A stretch of DNA of 64,000 nucleotides, taken from the NCBI GenBank assembly GCA_964567855.1, contig CAZMOE010000001.1:62001-126000 (forward strand), read 5' to 3'. The notes below the pieces were generated by a model. It had not been told where the DNA came from. It did no database searches and saw only the letters and a list, made by a program, of their open reading frames with translations. Made by a program: the position numbers and the translations under genes. The DNA is from Liminaster sp964567855. GTDB taxonomy: Bacteria; Bacteroidota; Bacteroidia; Bacteroidales; UBA3663. This document shows, piece by piece, positions 9,284-18,126 of this stretch; the first letter of the stretch is position 1, and each line of letters starts with the position of its first letter.

Positions 9284-10675
9284 ATGAAAAAACATATATT
9301 TCACGGCATTTCGGCCCTGTTGTTCGCCTGTACTCTGGCCGCAGGAAGCCACACAGCCATGGCACAAGGCCTGCGCACAGGATATTTATCCGACAGCTAT
9401 CTCTACCGCCATCAGATGAATCCTGCCTTAAGCAACACCAGCGGATACCTCAGTATGCCCACGCTCGGCAATTTCACCTTGTCGACGGGCAGCAACTTCG
9501 GCATCAAGGATCTCATCTACAAACAGAAAGACGGAGGCCTCACCACGTTCATGAACGGCGATATCGACGCGAAGAAATTCCTCAACAATCTTGAAGAAGA
9601 CAACGTGCTGACCATGAATCTCGACATGGCCATTCTTTCCCTCGGCTTCAATGCCGGCGGCGGCTACAACACGATCGACCTGGGTCTCCACACCCGCGCC
9701 GGTGTCAGCCTCCCCAAATCGCTTTTCGCTTTCATGAAGCAGATGGAGAGCAACCGCACCTACGATCTCTCCGACATGGAGGCCAACACCCGCACCTATG
9801 TCGACCTATCGCTCGGCCACTCACGCGACATCAACGAGGAATTGCGCGTTGGCGCCAAAGTAAAGGCCTTGTTCGGTATCCTCTACGGCAACGCCAAATT
9901 CGATGATACGAAAGCCACTTTCGGCGAAGACAAATGGATGATGAGGATGCGCGGAAAGGTAGAAATGGCCATGGGCGGACGCTTCAAGGCGGATGAAGAC
10001 GGAAAAGTCAGCGGATATGACGACTTCGCTGCCGGCATCAACGGTTTCGGTCTTGCGGTAGACCTCGGTGCCACCTACGACATGCACAACTATGTCGAGG
10101 GACTGACCCTCTCGGCCGCATTGACCGACCTCGGCTATATCAAATGGAAAGACGTGGCCGTAGCCAATGCCGACGGCAAGCCGTTTGAGTTCGAAGGCTT
10201 CAAAGATATGTCCATGCACGACGGCAAGGGCAGCGGCTCACTGGATGACCAATGGAAAGATATCGAAGACGACCTGGAAGATATGTATTCCCTGACACCC
10301 GAAGAAAACCTCGGCAACCTGACAGAAGGTTTGGGTGCTACGCTGACACTCGGTGCAGAATACACGCTGCCAGCCTACAAGAAAATTTCTTTCGGTTTGC
10401 TCTACACCCAGCGTTTTGCCAAGCTTTTCAAATATGCCGAAGGCCGCGCACTCGTCAACTATGCCCCGTCGAAAGCTTTCGACCTCGCCTTCTCAGGACA
10501 TGTATCCAGCTATGGCGCCGGTTTCGGTATCCTGGCCAATGTCCACTGCCCGGGCTTCAACCTCTTCGTCGGCACAGACCGTTTCTATTGCGGCAGTGTC
10601 AACAGCGACTTTATCCCATTGGACCGTGCGTCGTCGCAGGTATCGATGGGCATCAATTTCCCCTTCGGTTTCTGA
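9284..10675 (+). CDS. DUF5723-like outer-membrane beta-barrel protein
   Basis: A 463-aa protein with a signal peptide ending near residue 27 (TAMAQG). The HQMNPALSN motif just after it is typical of the Bacteroidetes DUF5723 / PorV-like barrel families ('NPA' near the mature N-terminus). The remainder alternates aromatic and glycine-rich strands and ends in SQVSMGINFPFGF, with the terminal Phe expected of an outer-membrane barrel. Family placement is from pattern recognition. It is downstream of a lipoprotein gene and followed by a perfect hairpin terminator. Confidence 0.7.
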   Translation: MKKHIFHGISALLFACTLAAGSHTAMAQGLRTGYLSDSYLYRHQMNPALSNTSGYLSMPTLGNFTLSTGSNFGIKDLIYKQKDGGLTTFMNGDIDAKKFLNNLEEDNVLTMNLDMAILSLGFNAGGGYNTIDLGLHTRAGVSLPKSLFAFMKQMESNRTYDLSDMEANTRTYVDLSLGHSRDINEELRVGAKVKALFGILYGNAKFDDTKATFGEDKWMMRMRGKVEMAMGGRFKADEDGKVSGYDDFAAGINGFGLAVDLGATYDMHNYVEGLTLSAALTDLGYIKWKDVAVANADGKPFEFEGFKDMSMHDGKGSGSLDDQWKDIEDDLEDMYSLTPEENLGNLTEGLGATLTLGAEYTLPAYKKISFGLLYTQRFAKLFKYAEGRALVNYAPSKAFDLAFSGHVSSYGAGFGILANVHCPGFNLFVGTDRFYCGSVNSDFIPLDRASSQVSMGINFPFGF

Positions 10676-10691
10676 TAACAGAACGAACGGC

Positions 10692-10738
10692 ATGACAAAA
10701 ACGGGAGAGATAGCAGCTATCTCTCCCGTTTTTGTCAT
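10692..10738. terminator. Perfect 23-bp-stem palindromic terminator (bidirectional)
   Basis: Arms at 10692-10714 and 10716-10738 are exact reverse complements with a single central base. Both arms end in A/T runs (GACAAAAACGGGAG and CTCCCGTTTTTGTC), so the element can terminate both the plus-strand DUF5723 gene and the convergent minus-strand outer-membrane gene ending at 10799. Confidence 0.9.
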
Positions 10739-10798
10739 CCTCCACCCAAGGAATCCTGCCTGTATCCGGGCAAGAGGCATGATCCGGATTCCCGGACA

Positions 10799-11743
10799 TC
10801 AGAAAGTCACAGACAATGCCACTTCAACGGGACGCCCCCCAAGATCGGTCGATTTATGATCGAAGAACTCTGTAAAAGATGTCCGCATGAAGACTCCCCA
10901 GTGGTTGATCCCCCACTGAAGCAGAAGGTTGCAGGCCCACGGGTTAACAGCTAACGAGTGAGAAGCCATGCGATGGTTGGCGTCGCCTTTATAATCGATA
11001 TAAGAACGAATATGACTACGATATTCGGCCTCGGCGCCCACAGAGAAGAAATCTACTCTACACCCCACTCTGTAGGACCACTGCAAAGAGACAGGCATTC
11101 TCAAGCTCCAGTAGCTCAACCGGGGTTTATGATAGCTCTGCCCCTCCAGCGGAGAACAAACAGTCTTGCCCTCTTCATCGATGTAAAACACATCTTTATC
11201 ATCCAACCCAAGGTACGTACTACTCCAACCCAAAGCGGCAGTCACACCAAAGACATTGTCAGGATTATTTTTAGTAAAAGCCCAACCTCCTTTCACCAGA
11301 TACACACCACATACAAAGCTGCGAGACAGATCCAGAGCAAAGGCATCGCTTGTATGATCAGCCATTCCGAAGTAAACTGTGGGGTATTTCGCTTCAAATT
11401 TCAACGGAGCCAAGGCAAGGGCATCTTCACGGCCTCCTTTATCTTTCTTGTCGCCAGACAGGGCCGCAATATTGAACGCCAGGTTCCAGCGGACAATTGG
11501 TGCGGAAAGTGTATCGTTACGTTCTACGGTGGTGACGGTTTTAGAAAGGATATTGTTGTAACGCGTTACCTGAGAAACAGTGGTTTCATGAGACACGGTA
11601 TCCGCCACAAGTGCAGGATCGGGATTTTCCCCGATGGAAGCAACTTCCGGCACATCGGATAAGGTTATAGACTCGGCTTTCACAACCTGTGATGAAAAAA
11701 GCGCCATTGCACATACAGTTACTGTAGAAATTTTGAAATTCAT
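10799..11743 (-). CDS. Outer-membrane protein of unknown function, paralog 2 of tandem pair
   Basis: A 314-aa protein with a signal peptide (MNFKISTVTVCAMALFSSQ, cleavage near VKAES). It is clearly paralogous to the equally long product of 11978-12922. Shared blocks include YN(N/S)ILSKTVT..ERNDT, GVTAALG(W/F)S, YWS.R(M/L)PVS, FFSVGAE and SLAVNPWACNL. It ends in ALSVTF, with a terminal Phe typical of outer-membrane beta-barrels. It is the last gene of the operon headed by the ECF sigma factor at 14534. No named family recognised. Confidence 0.75.
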   Translation of the reverse strand: MNFKISTVTVCAMALFSSQVVKAESITLSDVPEVASIGENPDPALVADTVSHETTVSQVTRYNNILSKTVTTVERNDTLSAPIVRWNLAFNIAALSGDKKDKGGREDALALAPLKFEAKYPTVYFGMADHTSDAFALDLSRSFVCGVYLVKGGWAFTKNNPDNVFGVTAALGWSSTYLGLDDKDVFYIDEEGKTVCSPLEGQSYHKPRLSYWSLRMPVSLQWSYRVGCRVDFFSVGAEAEYRSHIRSYIDYKGDANHRMASHSLAVNPWACNLLLQWGINHWGVFMRTSFTEFFDHKSTDLGGRPVEVALSVTF

Positions 11744-11977
11744 AAATCTGTAATATTAAAATGTTATGTAAACTCGTTTTGTTTTTTATTGGATCATGAG
11801 CCGCAAGGCTCCCGGAATACGGGGCAAAACCAACTCTCACAAGATTGTTTTAGTCTGTTTCATCCCCGTATCCTTTTAAAGGTAATTAATGGATGGTTCC
11901 GGCGGGAAAGGGGACCTTGTCAGGGTGCATATTCCCCTCCGGCCTCTTCCCTTCGGCCGCCTGTCAAGAAAGGATGG

Positions 11978-12922
11978 TCAGAACCCCAGGGAAAAACCGA
12001 TCATGAAGGGTGTACCCTGCAGCACCGTCGAACCTTTATCGAAGAAATCGGTCAGTGCATAGCGGGCAAAGACTCCGCAATCGTCGGTTCCGAACTGCAA
12101 CATCAGGTTACATGCCCATGGGTTGACAGCCAACGATCCGCTGTCGATAATATACTTGCGCATGTGTCCGACATGGGCCCTGGATCTGACATGATGGCGC
12201 AACTCTCCTTCGGCCCCGACTGAAAAGAAATAGACCTGCTTGTCGGCGTGGAAACTGCACTGATAAGAGACGGGCAGCCTCCAGCTCCAGTAAACCAAGC
12301 GTTGCTTATGATAGTCCGGCTCTTCTTTCGGCGAGCAGACGGTCATGCCGTCATCGGTGACATGGAAAACATCGTCGCCCTTCAACCGATAGCTGGTGCG
12401 GCTGAAACCCAGCGCCGCGGTGAAACCGCTGGCCCACTTACAACTTCTGTTCGGAAAGCGCAGTGCGCCAGAGATCGGATACATGCCCCACTCCCAGCTG
12501 TTACCGGTCTTAAGCCGGAAGTCATTGCTTGACAGACCGGCAAGGCCGAAGAAAAGCAACGGATAGTAGGCCTCCATCTTCATCGGCCTGCGAACTTTTA
12601 ATTGCTTATCGTTCACCGACAGCCTATCATCTCCTGAGAAGATAGAGGGAAGGCAGAGCGAAAGATTCCATCGGCTCTTGGAACCATAGACCGTATCGTT
12701 CCGCTCCTCGATAGTTACAGTCTTGGACAGAATACTGTTGTAATTATATACGTGGGAAACAACCTTGGACTTGGAGGTCTCGAGAACCGGCGCCACAGCA
12801 GTGCTGTCCATGACCGAAGTGTTCTCTCCCATATCTGAAGGGTTCAAAGAGGCGGCCTGCAGGGCCTGCGACGCAAAAAGAAGAGCTACGCCCATTGCAG
12901 GAACTAAAAAACGACAATTCAT
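11978..12922 (-). CDS. Outer-membrane protein of unknown function, paralog 1 of tandem pair
   Basis: A 314-aa protein with a signal peptide (MNCRFLVPAMGVALLFASQALQA) and a predicted beta-barrel ending in MIGFSLGF. It shares motif blocks and exact length with the downstream gene at 10799-11743, pointing to tandem duplication followed by marked divergence. It begins 9 nt after the DUF4252 gene stop on the same strand, which ties it to the sigma/anti-sigma operon. The 234-nt gap to its paralog shows no gene. Confidence 0.75.
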   Translation of the reverse strand: MNCRFLVPAMGVALLFASQALQAASLNPSDMGENTSVMDSTAVAPVLETSKSKVVSHVYNYNSILSKTVTIEERNDTVYGSKSRWNLSLCLPSIFSGDDRLSVNDKQLKVRRPMKMEAYYPLLFFGLAGLSSNDFRLKTGNSWEWGMYPISGALRFPNRSCKWASGFTAALGFSRTSYRLKGDDVFHVTDDGMTVCSPKEEPDYHKQRLVYWSWRLPVSYQCSFHADKQVYFFSVGAEGELRHHVRSRAHVGHMRKYIIDSGSLAVNPWACNLMLQFGTDDCGVFARYALTDFFDKGSTVLQGTPFMIGFSLGF

Positions 12923-12931
12923 AATCAGCTA

Positions 12932-13399
12932 TTATTTTAAATTCAACAATTCTTTCAATTCTTTTTGGGTAAATGTGCCATAGAGTACGATAAACGAAAG
13001 GTTATCATCTTCTCCCACATACATGATCAGCTCGTTCTTGCCGCGGCTTTTGCCGAAATAGGTTGTAGAAACGACCCGATCGGAAGAACGCAGACTGATC
13101 AGACAGTCATAGTCCTCATTGTCCTCGATCGCGGCCTTATCCGCCTTCATCTGTTTGCGTACGGCGGCATCGTTGGAACTGATCAGCAGAATACCCTCCA
13201 GCGACGGAAACACGCCGTCGATCTGGATTCCCTGAATCGTGGCCTTTTCGCCCTGCCCCAGCAGCCCCAGCATGGCCTTGGTAATGCTGACATACTCAAC
13301 ATTGTCCATCTCCGCATACTTGGCAAAGATTTTATTTTGCGCTCCCGCGGGCAACAGCGTCAATGCGGAAAGCAAAATGGTAAATAAATAGTTTTTCAT
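12932..13399 (-). CDS. DUF4252 family secreted protein
   Basis: A 155-aa protein with a signal peptide (MKNYLFTILLSALTLLPAGAQ) and a compact domain matching the DUF4252 pattern (VEYVSITKAMLGLL, then SLRSSDRVVSTTYFG and ELIMYVGEDDNLSFIVLYG). DUF4252 proteins are commonly encoded behind ECF sigma/anti-sigma pairs in Bacteroidales, as here; their function is unknown. It lies 35 nt after the anti-sigma gene and 9 nt before the first outer-membrane paralog. Confidence 0.8.
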   Translation of the reverse strand: MKNYLFTILLSALTLLPAGAQNKIFAKYAEMDNVEYVSITKAMLGLLGQGEKATIQGIQIDGVFPSLEGILLISSNDAAVRKQMKADKAAIEDNEDYDCLISLRSSDRVVSTTYFGKSRGKNELIMYVGEDDNLSFIVLYGTFTQKELKELLNLK

Positions 13400-13434
13400 A
13401 TTCTTGTCTTTTATAATTTTATAGCATATAACGG

Positions 13435-14025
13435 TTATTCAAATCGAAGATGTTTCGAAAGGCTACGGCTCACTTCCCTGTTTACTGCGGCGGCAGCCTC
13501 CATTTTGTCCAGCCCGATCTGCATGTTGGACTGAAGCATCGACAATGCCCGCCCGGCATAGAAAGCGGCCTCTTCCGCTGTCTGGCACGTATCCGCAAAA
13601 GCCAGTTCCTCGGTGCGGGCCTCTTCCCGCTGTGCCGTAAACCATATCGACACTCCCATCACGAGCAACAGGCAGGCGGCGACGGCCATCCATCGGCGAG
13701 GAGGCATCCGGCGCGGCGCGGAAATCTCCAATCGCGGACTTTCCACCGTTTCCAGAGCGGCCTTTTGCTCCATCGCCTCCAGATGCATGACCATCTGCTG
13801 CAACCGAAGCTCCAGACCTTCACTTGCAGGGAGTTCCTGGGCGGCAGTCACCTGCTCCTCGGCCATAGCTGCAAACACAGCCTTGTCGGCGGCCAATGCT
13901 TCCGGCACCTCTTCTTCCTCGAAATAACGGGAAAGCAGCGCCTCCTCTTCCATCGTTGTCTCACCCTCATAGAAGCGGTCCAACAATTCCCTTACTTGTT
14001 CCAATGTCATCGCGTTGTGTTTCAT
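13435..14025 (-). CDS. Anti-sigma factor, membrane-anchored
   Basis: A 196-aa protein. An acidic N-terminal cytoplasmic segment (LEQVRELLDRFYEGETTMEEEALL) resembles the zinc-free anti-sigma domain of Bacteroidales. One transmembrane helix (WMAVAACLLLVMGVSIWF) sits near residues 110-128, followed by a short periplasmic tail. The start codon overlaps the stop of the sigma gene by 4 nt (ATGA type), which indicates translational coupling. It probably sequesters the sigma factor encoded immediately upstream. Confidence 0.85.
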   Translation of the reverse strand: MKHNAMTLEQVRELLDRFYEGETTMEEEALLSRYFEEEEVPEALAADKAVFAAMAEEQVTAAQELPASEGLELRLQQMVMHLEAMEQKAALETVESPRLEISAPRRMPPRRWMAVAACLLLVMGVSIWFTAQREEARTEELAFADTCQTAEEAAFYAGRALSMLQSNMQIGLDKMEAAAAVNREVSRSLSKHLRFE

Positions 14026-14534
14026 AAGATATGATTTTTAATTGCGAGTTCTTTCAAATGTTTACGCGCACGGGCCAGCATGACCCTCACGTTTCCTTCC
14101 GATACCCCCAGGGCAATGGCCAGCTGTGCCGTCGTCAGGTCGCCGGTCATACGGAGGCGCAGTAACTTCCGCTGTGCTTCGGGCAACGACTCCATCAGGC
14201 GATTCAGATGCCCCAGCGCATCCCGATCCTCGATCCTCTCCTGTAATGAAGAATCCGGTTCCCCGTCGGCCACCGACATCAGCATCTCATCTGGAGCATC
14301 GTCGATATGGCGTGTCCTCAGACGGTCTATACTCCGGTTTTTGGTCATTTTTACCAGAAACGCCTCCATTACGGAAGCCTCGGGCAACGTATCGCGCATC
14401 TGCCACAATTTCAGATAGACATCCTGCACTACATCTTCCGCCTCGGAACTGCTGCCCGTAATGCGGAATGCCACGGCAAACAGTTTCCTGCTGTAGGGAA
14501 TCAATTGTTGGGTGAATGCGGTGCTATCCATCAT
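14022..14534 (-). CDS. ECF-type RNA polymerase sigma factor
   Basis: A 170-aa sigma-70 family protein with only regions 2 and 4. Region 2 contains AFRITGSSSEAEDVVQDVYL and ends in KNRSIDRLRT; region 4 has LPEAQRKLLRLR and a helix-turn-helix (TTAQLAIALGVSEGNVRVML). It heads an operon with an anti-sigma factor, a DUF4252 protein and two outer-membrane proteins, so it probably controls an envelope regulon and its own operon. Confidence 0.93.
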   Translation of the reverse strand: MMDSTAFTQQLIPYSRKLFAVAFRITGSSSEAEDVVQDVYLKLWQMRDTLPEASVMEAFLVKMTKNRSIDRLRTRHIDDAPDEMLMSVADGEPDSSLQERIEDRDALGHLNRLMESLPEAQRKLLRLRMTGDLTTAQLAIALGVSEGNVRVMLARARKHLKELAIKNHIL

Positions 14535-14661
14535 TATTGTTTTTTGTTATTTTTAAATGGTTTTCATATAAAAGACGAAGAAGAATGGCAAGTGTTACAG
14601 GAAATAATAAAAAAATCTCAATTTTCTTCTAATTTTTTTCAAATATACTCCCTATTACAAT

Positions 14662-14695
14662 AAAAAAGACGCCCGTCCCTCCCGGGAAAGGCGCC
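14662..14695 (-). terminator. Intrinsic terminator of the TPR lipoprotein gene
   Basis: On the minus strand GGCGCC (14690-14695) pairs with GGCGTC (14668-14673, one G-U) around a CCCGGGAGGG-containing loop, followed by a run of T (14662-14667). It lies just after the stop of the 14755-16440 gene. Confidence 0.7.
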
Positions 14696-14754
14696 TGTAA
14701 TAAAAATAATAATATCAAATTTTTAATACAATGAATTATATAAACCGTTGTCAA

Positions 14755-16440
14755 TTAACGAAGTTCGGAAACTACACCTGCAAACTTAGCAAATTCGCAG
14801 TCATTTTTGGCCTTGGCAGCCATAGTAGCATCCATAGAGGCAGCTTTCTTCAGGTTAGTGCTAACCATGTCGCTGTTGTTTGTGCGGGCACCGACTACAG
14901 CCAACAGATAATAAGTGGTTGCATCTTTCTTTGCCACGCCTTCAAGAATATTCTTGGCTGCGCTGTAATTGTTGGCGCAGATGTTGGCAACAGCAGCATT
15001 GTTTGTCTTGGCAGCGCCGAAAGAAGCGATAGCCTGAGCATACTTGCCCTGTCGGGTCAACAATGTACCCATAGCCTCACCATATTCCGGGCAAGAACCG
15101 GCCTTGCCGAAATAAGCCTCTGCAGTAGTCAGATCACCTTTGTCCATAGCCAAAAGACCGAGGTTCATGTTGGGTTCCGGAGCACCGGCGTTGATAGCAA
15201 CAGCTTTCTTGAACCAGCTTTCTGCATCGGCGAGCTTACCGTCAGCATACAGGAGTTCGCCAATGTTGTTATAGGCACGATAATCTTTCGGATAAGCGTT
15301 GATAGCTTTCGTGAAGATAGCGTTCTTATCTGCGGCAGAAGTCTTCAAAGTAGATGCGTGAAGAAGTTCTTCGATAGTCAGCGATGTAGGATCGTTAAGC
15401 ATGGCGAGGATCTCTTCGTCAGTATGACCGATATTCTTCACAGTGGCAGTTACCTTAGAATAACGGAGCTGGGGCAGGATTTCATCGGCCAATTCCTTAT
15501 AAGCTGCAGAAAGGTTGCGGATTTCAGCTTCGCGGCGGTCAGGATCGCTGATGCGGCCCAAAACATTCAGCACGAGCTGCTTATCCTGGATAGAAGAAGC
15601 CTCTACGAGAGTCTTGAAACCATCCCAGTCCTCGGCGATCTGTTCGGGAGTGATTTCACCCTCCATCTTAGCCTTCTTCAACATGCGGTTGAGATAGTTG
15701 GCAGAAGATTTCTCACGACCGGCGGCCAAACGTTCGTTCAGCTGATAAGCACCTTCAGGAGAAGCGGTAGACACCATTTCGATACCGGTGAACTCACGGC
15801 GTTCCTCGTCCTTGGTGGCCTTGATGACAGCTTCAACATCCTTCATTTCGGCTTTCTGAATCTCGCTGTTGCGAAGATTGGTCGACTGATACTGATAAAT
15901 AAGCGTAGCGATATACTTATCGAATGTATCTTTCACAAAATTATCTTTGGCAAAAGCCGGAGCGGCACTGCGGGCAGAAGCCACAGATTCGGTAGCGATC
16001 ACACCGTCGGCCACCCAAACGCGCGGCAAGGTGTAGGTCTTTCCACCACACTCGGCAGAGAAATCAAGATAAAGTTTAGAGGCTGCCATGGCATCGATAT
16101 AGTCAAATGCGGCCTTGATAGTGGCATTGCCACCATACTTATAAGAAATCGTCTGATCGTTGCCCTGAACCTTTTCACCTTGGAAAGTAATCGGAGTGGA
16201 TTTGGTCTCGCCATCGGCATAAACCAACACCGGAGTCACGGTCAAAGTAGCTTTCTTGGAAAAATACTTCTCAGGATAAGTTGCTGCAATAGTTGCTTCA
16301 ACCTGACCGCCCACTTCCACGAGGGGAGAGGGATTACATGTGAAATTGTCAGAAGTCAACGGATCCAGCTTGCTATTGCAAGAGGTTGCCGCCATGAGCG
16401 ATACGACTGCAAGAGCTGGCAATAAAACCTTTTTGTTCAT
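14755..16440 (-). CDS. TPR-repeat lipoprotein with OmpA-like segment
   Basis: A 561-aa predicted lipoprotein. The leader MNKKVLLPALAVVSLMAATSC ends in a lipobox. The middle (residues about 215-255, EMVSTASPEGAYQLNERLAAGR) resembles the OmpA-like peptidoglycan-binding fold seen in related Bacteroidales proteins. The second half has TPR units (DYRAYNNIGELLYADGKLADAESWF, split; PEPNMNLGLLAMDKGDLTTAEAYF, split). It is probably an outer-membrane-anchored scaffold. A TATCTTTG -7-like element reads on the minus strand at 16484-16491. The gene is isolated, with its own terminator. A large antisense ORF over the same bases is a shadow. Confidence 0.85.
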   Translation of the reverse strand: MNKKVLLPALAVVSLMAATSCNSKLDPLTSDNFTCNPSPLVEVGGQVEATIAATYPEKYFSKKATLTVTPVLVYADGETKSTPITFQGEKVQGNDQTISYKYGGNATIKAAFDYIDAMAASKLYLDFSAECGGKTYTLPRVWVADGVIATESVASARSAAPAFAKDNFVKDTFDKYIATLIYQYQSTNLRNSEIQKAEMKDVEAVIKATKDEERREFTGIEMVSTASPEGAYQLNERLAAGREKSSANYLNRMLKKAKMEGEITPEQIAEDWDGFKTLVEASSIQDKQLVLNVLGRISDPDRREAEIRNLSAAYKELADEILPQLRYSKVTATVKNIGHTDEEILAMLNDPTSLTIEELLHASTLKTSAADKNAIFTKAINAYPKDYRAYNNIGELLYADGKLADAESWFKKAVAINAGAPEPNMNLGLLAMDKGDLTTAEAYFGKAGSCPEYGEAMGTLLTRQGKYAQAIASFGAAKTNNAAVANICANNYSAAKNILEGVAKKDATTYYLLAVVGARTNNSDMVSTNLKKAASMDATMAAKAKNDCEFAKFAGVVSELR

Positions 16441-16551
16441 ACTTTTATTATTTTTAGAGTTATTTTTGTGATCTAAACCGGCACAAAGATAGGAAATATT
16501 ATTACAACCAAGATGAAAGATGATTTTTTTTTGAAAGAAAACTGCATTTAT

Positions 16552-17454
16552 TTAGTGTTTTTTTATTTTATTACGGGGGTGATATGTTAAAATCTCCTCT
16601 CTGAGGAACTGTCTGTCCACTTGAGAATAGATTTCTGTCGTGGTAATACGTTCGTGTCCGAGCATCATCTGTATGGCACGCAAATTAGCCCCTCCCTCCA
16701 GCAAATGGGTGGCGAAGGTATGGCGGAAAGTGTGCGGGCTGACCTCTTTGGCGACCCCGGCCTCCATACAATAGCGTTTGATGATTTTAAATACCATGAT
16801 ACGGCTAAGCCGCCCTCCGAACCGATTCAAAAAAACGATATCTTCGGCTCCCGGCTTGACCTCCATCTCGTTGCGGAAATAAAAATAGTTGTCGATCTCC
16901 TGCAACGCGGAGGGCGCAATAGGCACAATGCGCTGTTTACGTCCTTTGCCATTGACCATGATGAACCCCTCTTGCCTGTAGATATTGGAAATGCGCAAAT
17001 CGACCAGCTCCGATACCCGCAGACCGCAACTGTAGAGCGTTTCCAGAATCGCACGGTTGCGTTGTCCCTCCGACGTAGAAACATCGGGAGCGGCAATGAG
17101 GCGGTTGACCTCCGGCAGAGTGAGGACGACAGGCAAATGCTCACCTATCTTGGGACTCTCGATCAGCGCGGCGGGATTCTGGTCCAGAACTTTCTCCAGA
17201 CGTAAAAATTTGTAGAACGATTTGATACCGGACAATATCCTCTTCTGCGACTTGGGCGATATACCGACCTCATGCAAGGTGCAAATAAATTCCTCGATAT
17301 CCAGCATAGTCAGTTTTTCCAGCTCCAGCCCTTTCTGCCGGGCAAAGCTTTGTAACTTGCCAATATCCGAAATGTAAGCTTCGATGGAATTATCGGTGAA
17401 ATTCCGTTCAAATTTCAGGAAGGAATAATATTTTATAATATTGTTGTCGGTCAC
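16552..17454 (-). CDS. xerD: Tyrosine recombinase XerD
   Basis: A 300-aa site-specific tyrosine recombinase; with XerC it resolves chromosome dimers at dif. It has an N-terminal SAM-like core-binding domain and a catalytic domain with all expected residues: Arg146 (CGLRVSEL), Lys170 (GKGRK), His241/Arg244 (HTFRHTFATHLL), His267 (LGHERI) and nucleophile Tyr276 (TTTEIYSQV). Length and sequence are those of chromosomal XerD, not of an integron or ICE integrase. It is divergent from aroQ, a neighbourhood common in Bacteroidales. Confidence 0.93.
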   Translation of the reverse strand: MTDNNIIKYYSFLKFERNFTDNSIEAYISDIGKLQSFARQKGLELEKLTMLDIEEFICTLHEVGISPKSQKRILSGIKSFYKFLRLEKVLDQNPAALIESPKIGEHLPVVLTLPEVNRLIAAPDVSTSEGQRNRAILETLYSCGLRVSELVDLRISNIYRQEGFIMVNGKGRKQRIVPIAPSALQEIDNYFYFRNEMEVKPGAEDIVFLNRFGGRLSRIMVFKIIKRYCMEAGVAKEVSPHTFRHTFATHLLEGGANLRAIQMMLGHERITTTEIYSQVDRQFLREEILTYHPRNKIKKH

Positions 17455-17606
17455 TGTCAGAAAAAAATGTTAACTTTGCCGCCGTCAAACGATGCCAGCG
17501 CCGCAAAGATAGCGCAAAAGAGACTAAAAAGGAAAAACTTCGGCCGGATTTGAGTTCCGCGCGATAGGTTTATCGTCAATCGCTAACAGTTTTATATATT
17601 TAAGGT

Positions 17607-18020
17607 ATGAAAATATTGCTTGTCAATGGCCCGAATCTGAATTTACTGGGCAAACGGGAGCCCGGGATCTACGGCTCTTCGTCTTTCGACGATTATCTGC
17701 AACAGCTGCGCGCGCGCTATCCCCAGATAGACATTATTTATTATCAAAGCAATCATGAGGGGGACATCATAGACAAAATCCACGAATACGGTTTCAATAC
17801 CGACGGCATTATCCTTAATGCAGGGGCCTACACGCACACCTCGGTGGCTATCGCCGACGCCATACGCGCGGTAACGGCACCGGTGATCGAGGTCCACATT
17901 TCCAATGTACATCAACGCGAAGAATTCCGCCACCACTCCTACCTGTCGGCGGCCTGCCGCGGCATCATCGTAGGTTTCGGTCTGGATTCCTACCGGCTGG
18001 CGCTGGAATCTTTCCTGTAA
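17607..18020 (+). CDS. aroQ: 3-dehydroquinate dehydratase, type II
   Basis: A 137-aa enzyme converting 3-dehydroquinate to 3-dehydroshikimate (shikimate pathway, cytoplasm). Family motifs are NGPNLNLLGKREPGIYG with the catalytic Tyr at 22, QSNHEGDIID, NAGAYTHTSVA, and EVHISNVHQREEFRHHS. Usual family length. A possible TAACTTTG -7 element lies at 17471-17478. Confidence 0.95.
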   Translation: MKILLVNGPNLNLLGKREPGIYGSSSFDDYLQQLRARYPQIDIIYYQSNHEGDIIDKIHEYGFNTDGIILNAGAYTHTSVAIADAIRAVTAPVIEVHISNVHQREEFRHHSYLSAACRGIIVGFGLDSYRLALESFL

Positions 18021-18126
18021 AATCACTCTTTTTGTGTGACACCGGCTGAAAATACGCCAGTTATTCCGGCCGGATGTTGTATTTTAAAGTAATCCGATCT
18101 ATTTAAATCCAATTGTAACCGTTATT

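Noticed and set aside
10692..10738. Long palindrome as a regulatory operator or part of a repeat array
   Set aside because: It lies between the ends of convergent genes, with A/T tracts on both sides, and occurs once; a bidirectional terminator explains it.
14731..16425. 564-aa plus-strand ORF
   Set aside because: Exact antisense shadow of the TPR lipoprotein; no family motifs, and the minus strand has a lipobox and TPR units.
16552..17454. Tyrosine recombinase as the integrase of a mobile element
   Set aside because: Sequence length and motifs are those of housekeeping XerD beside aroQ; no attachment sites or cargo genes are nearby.
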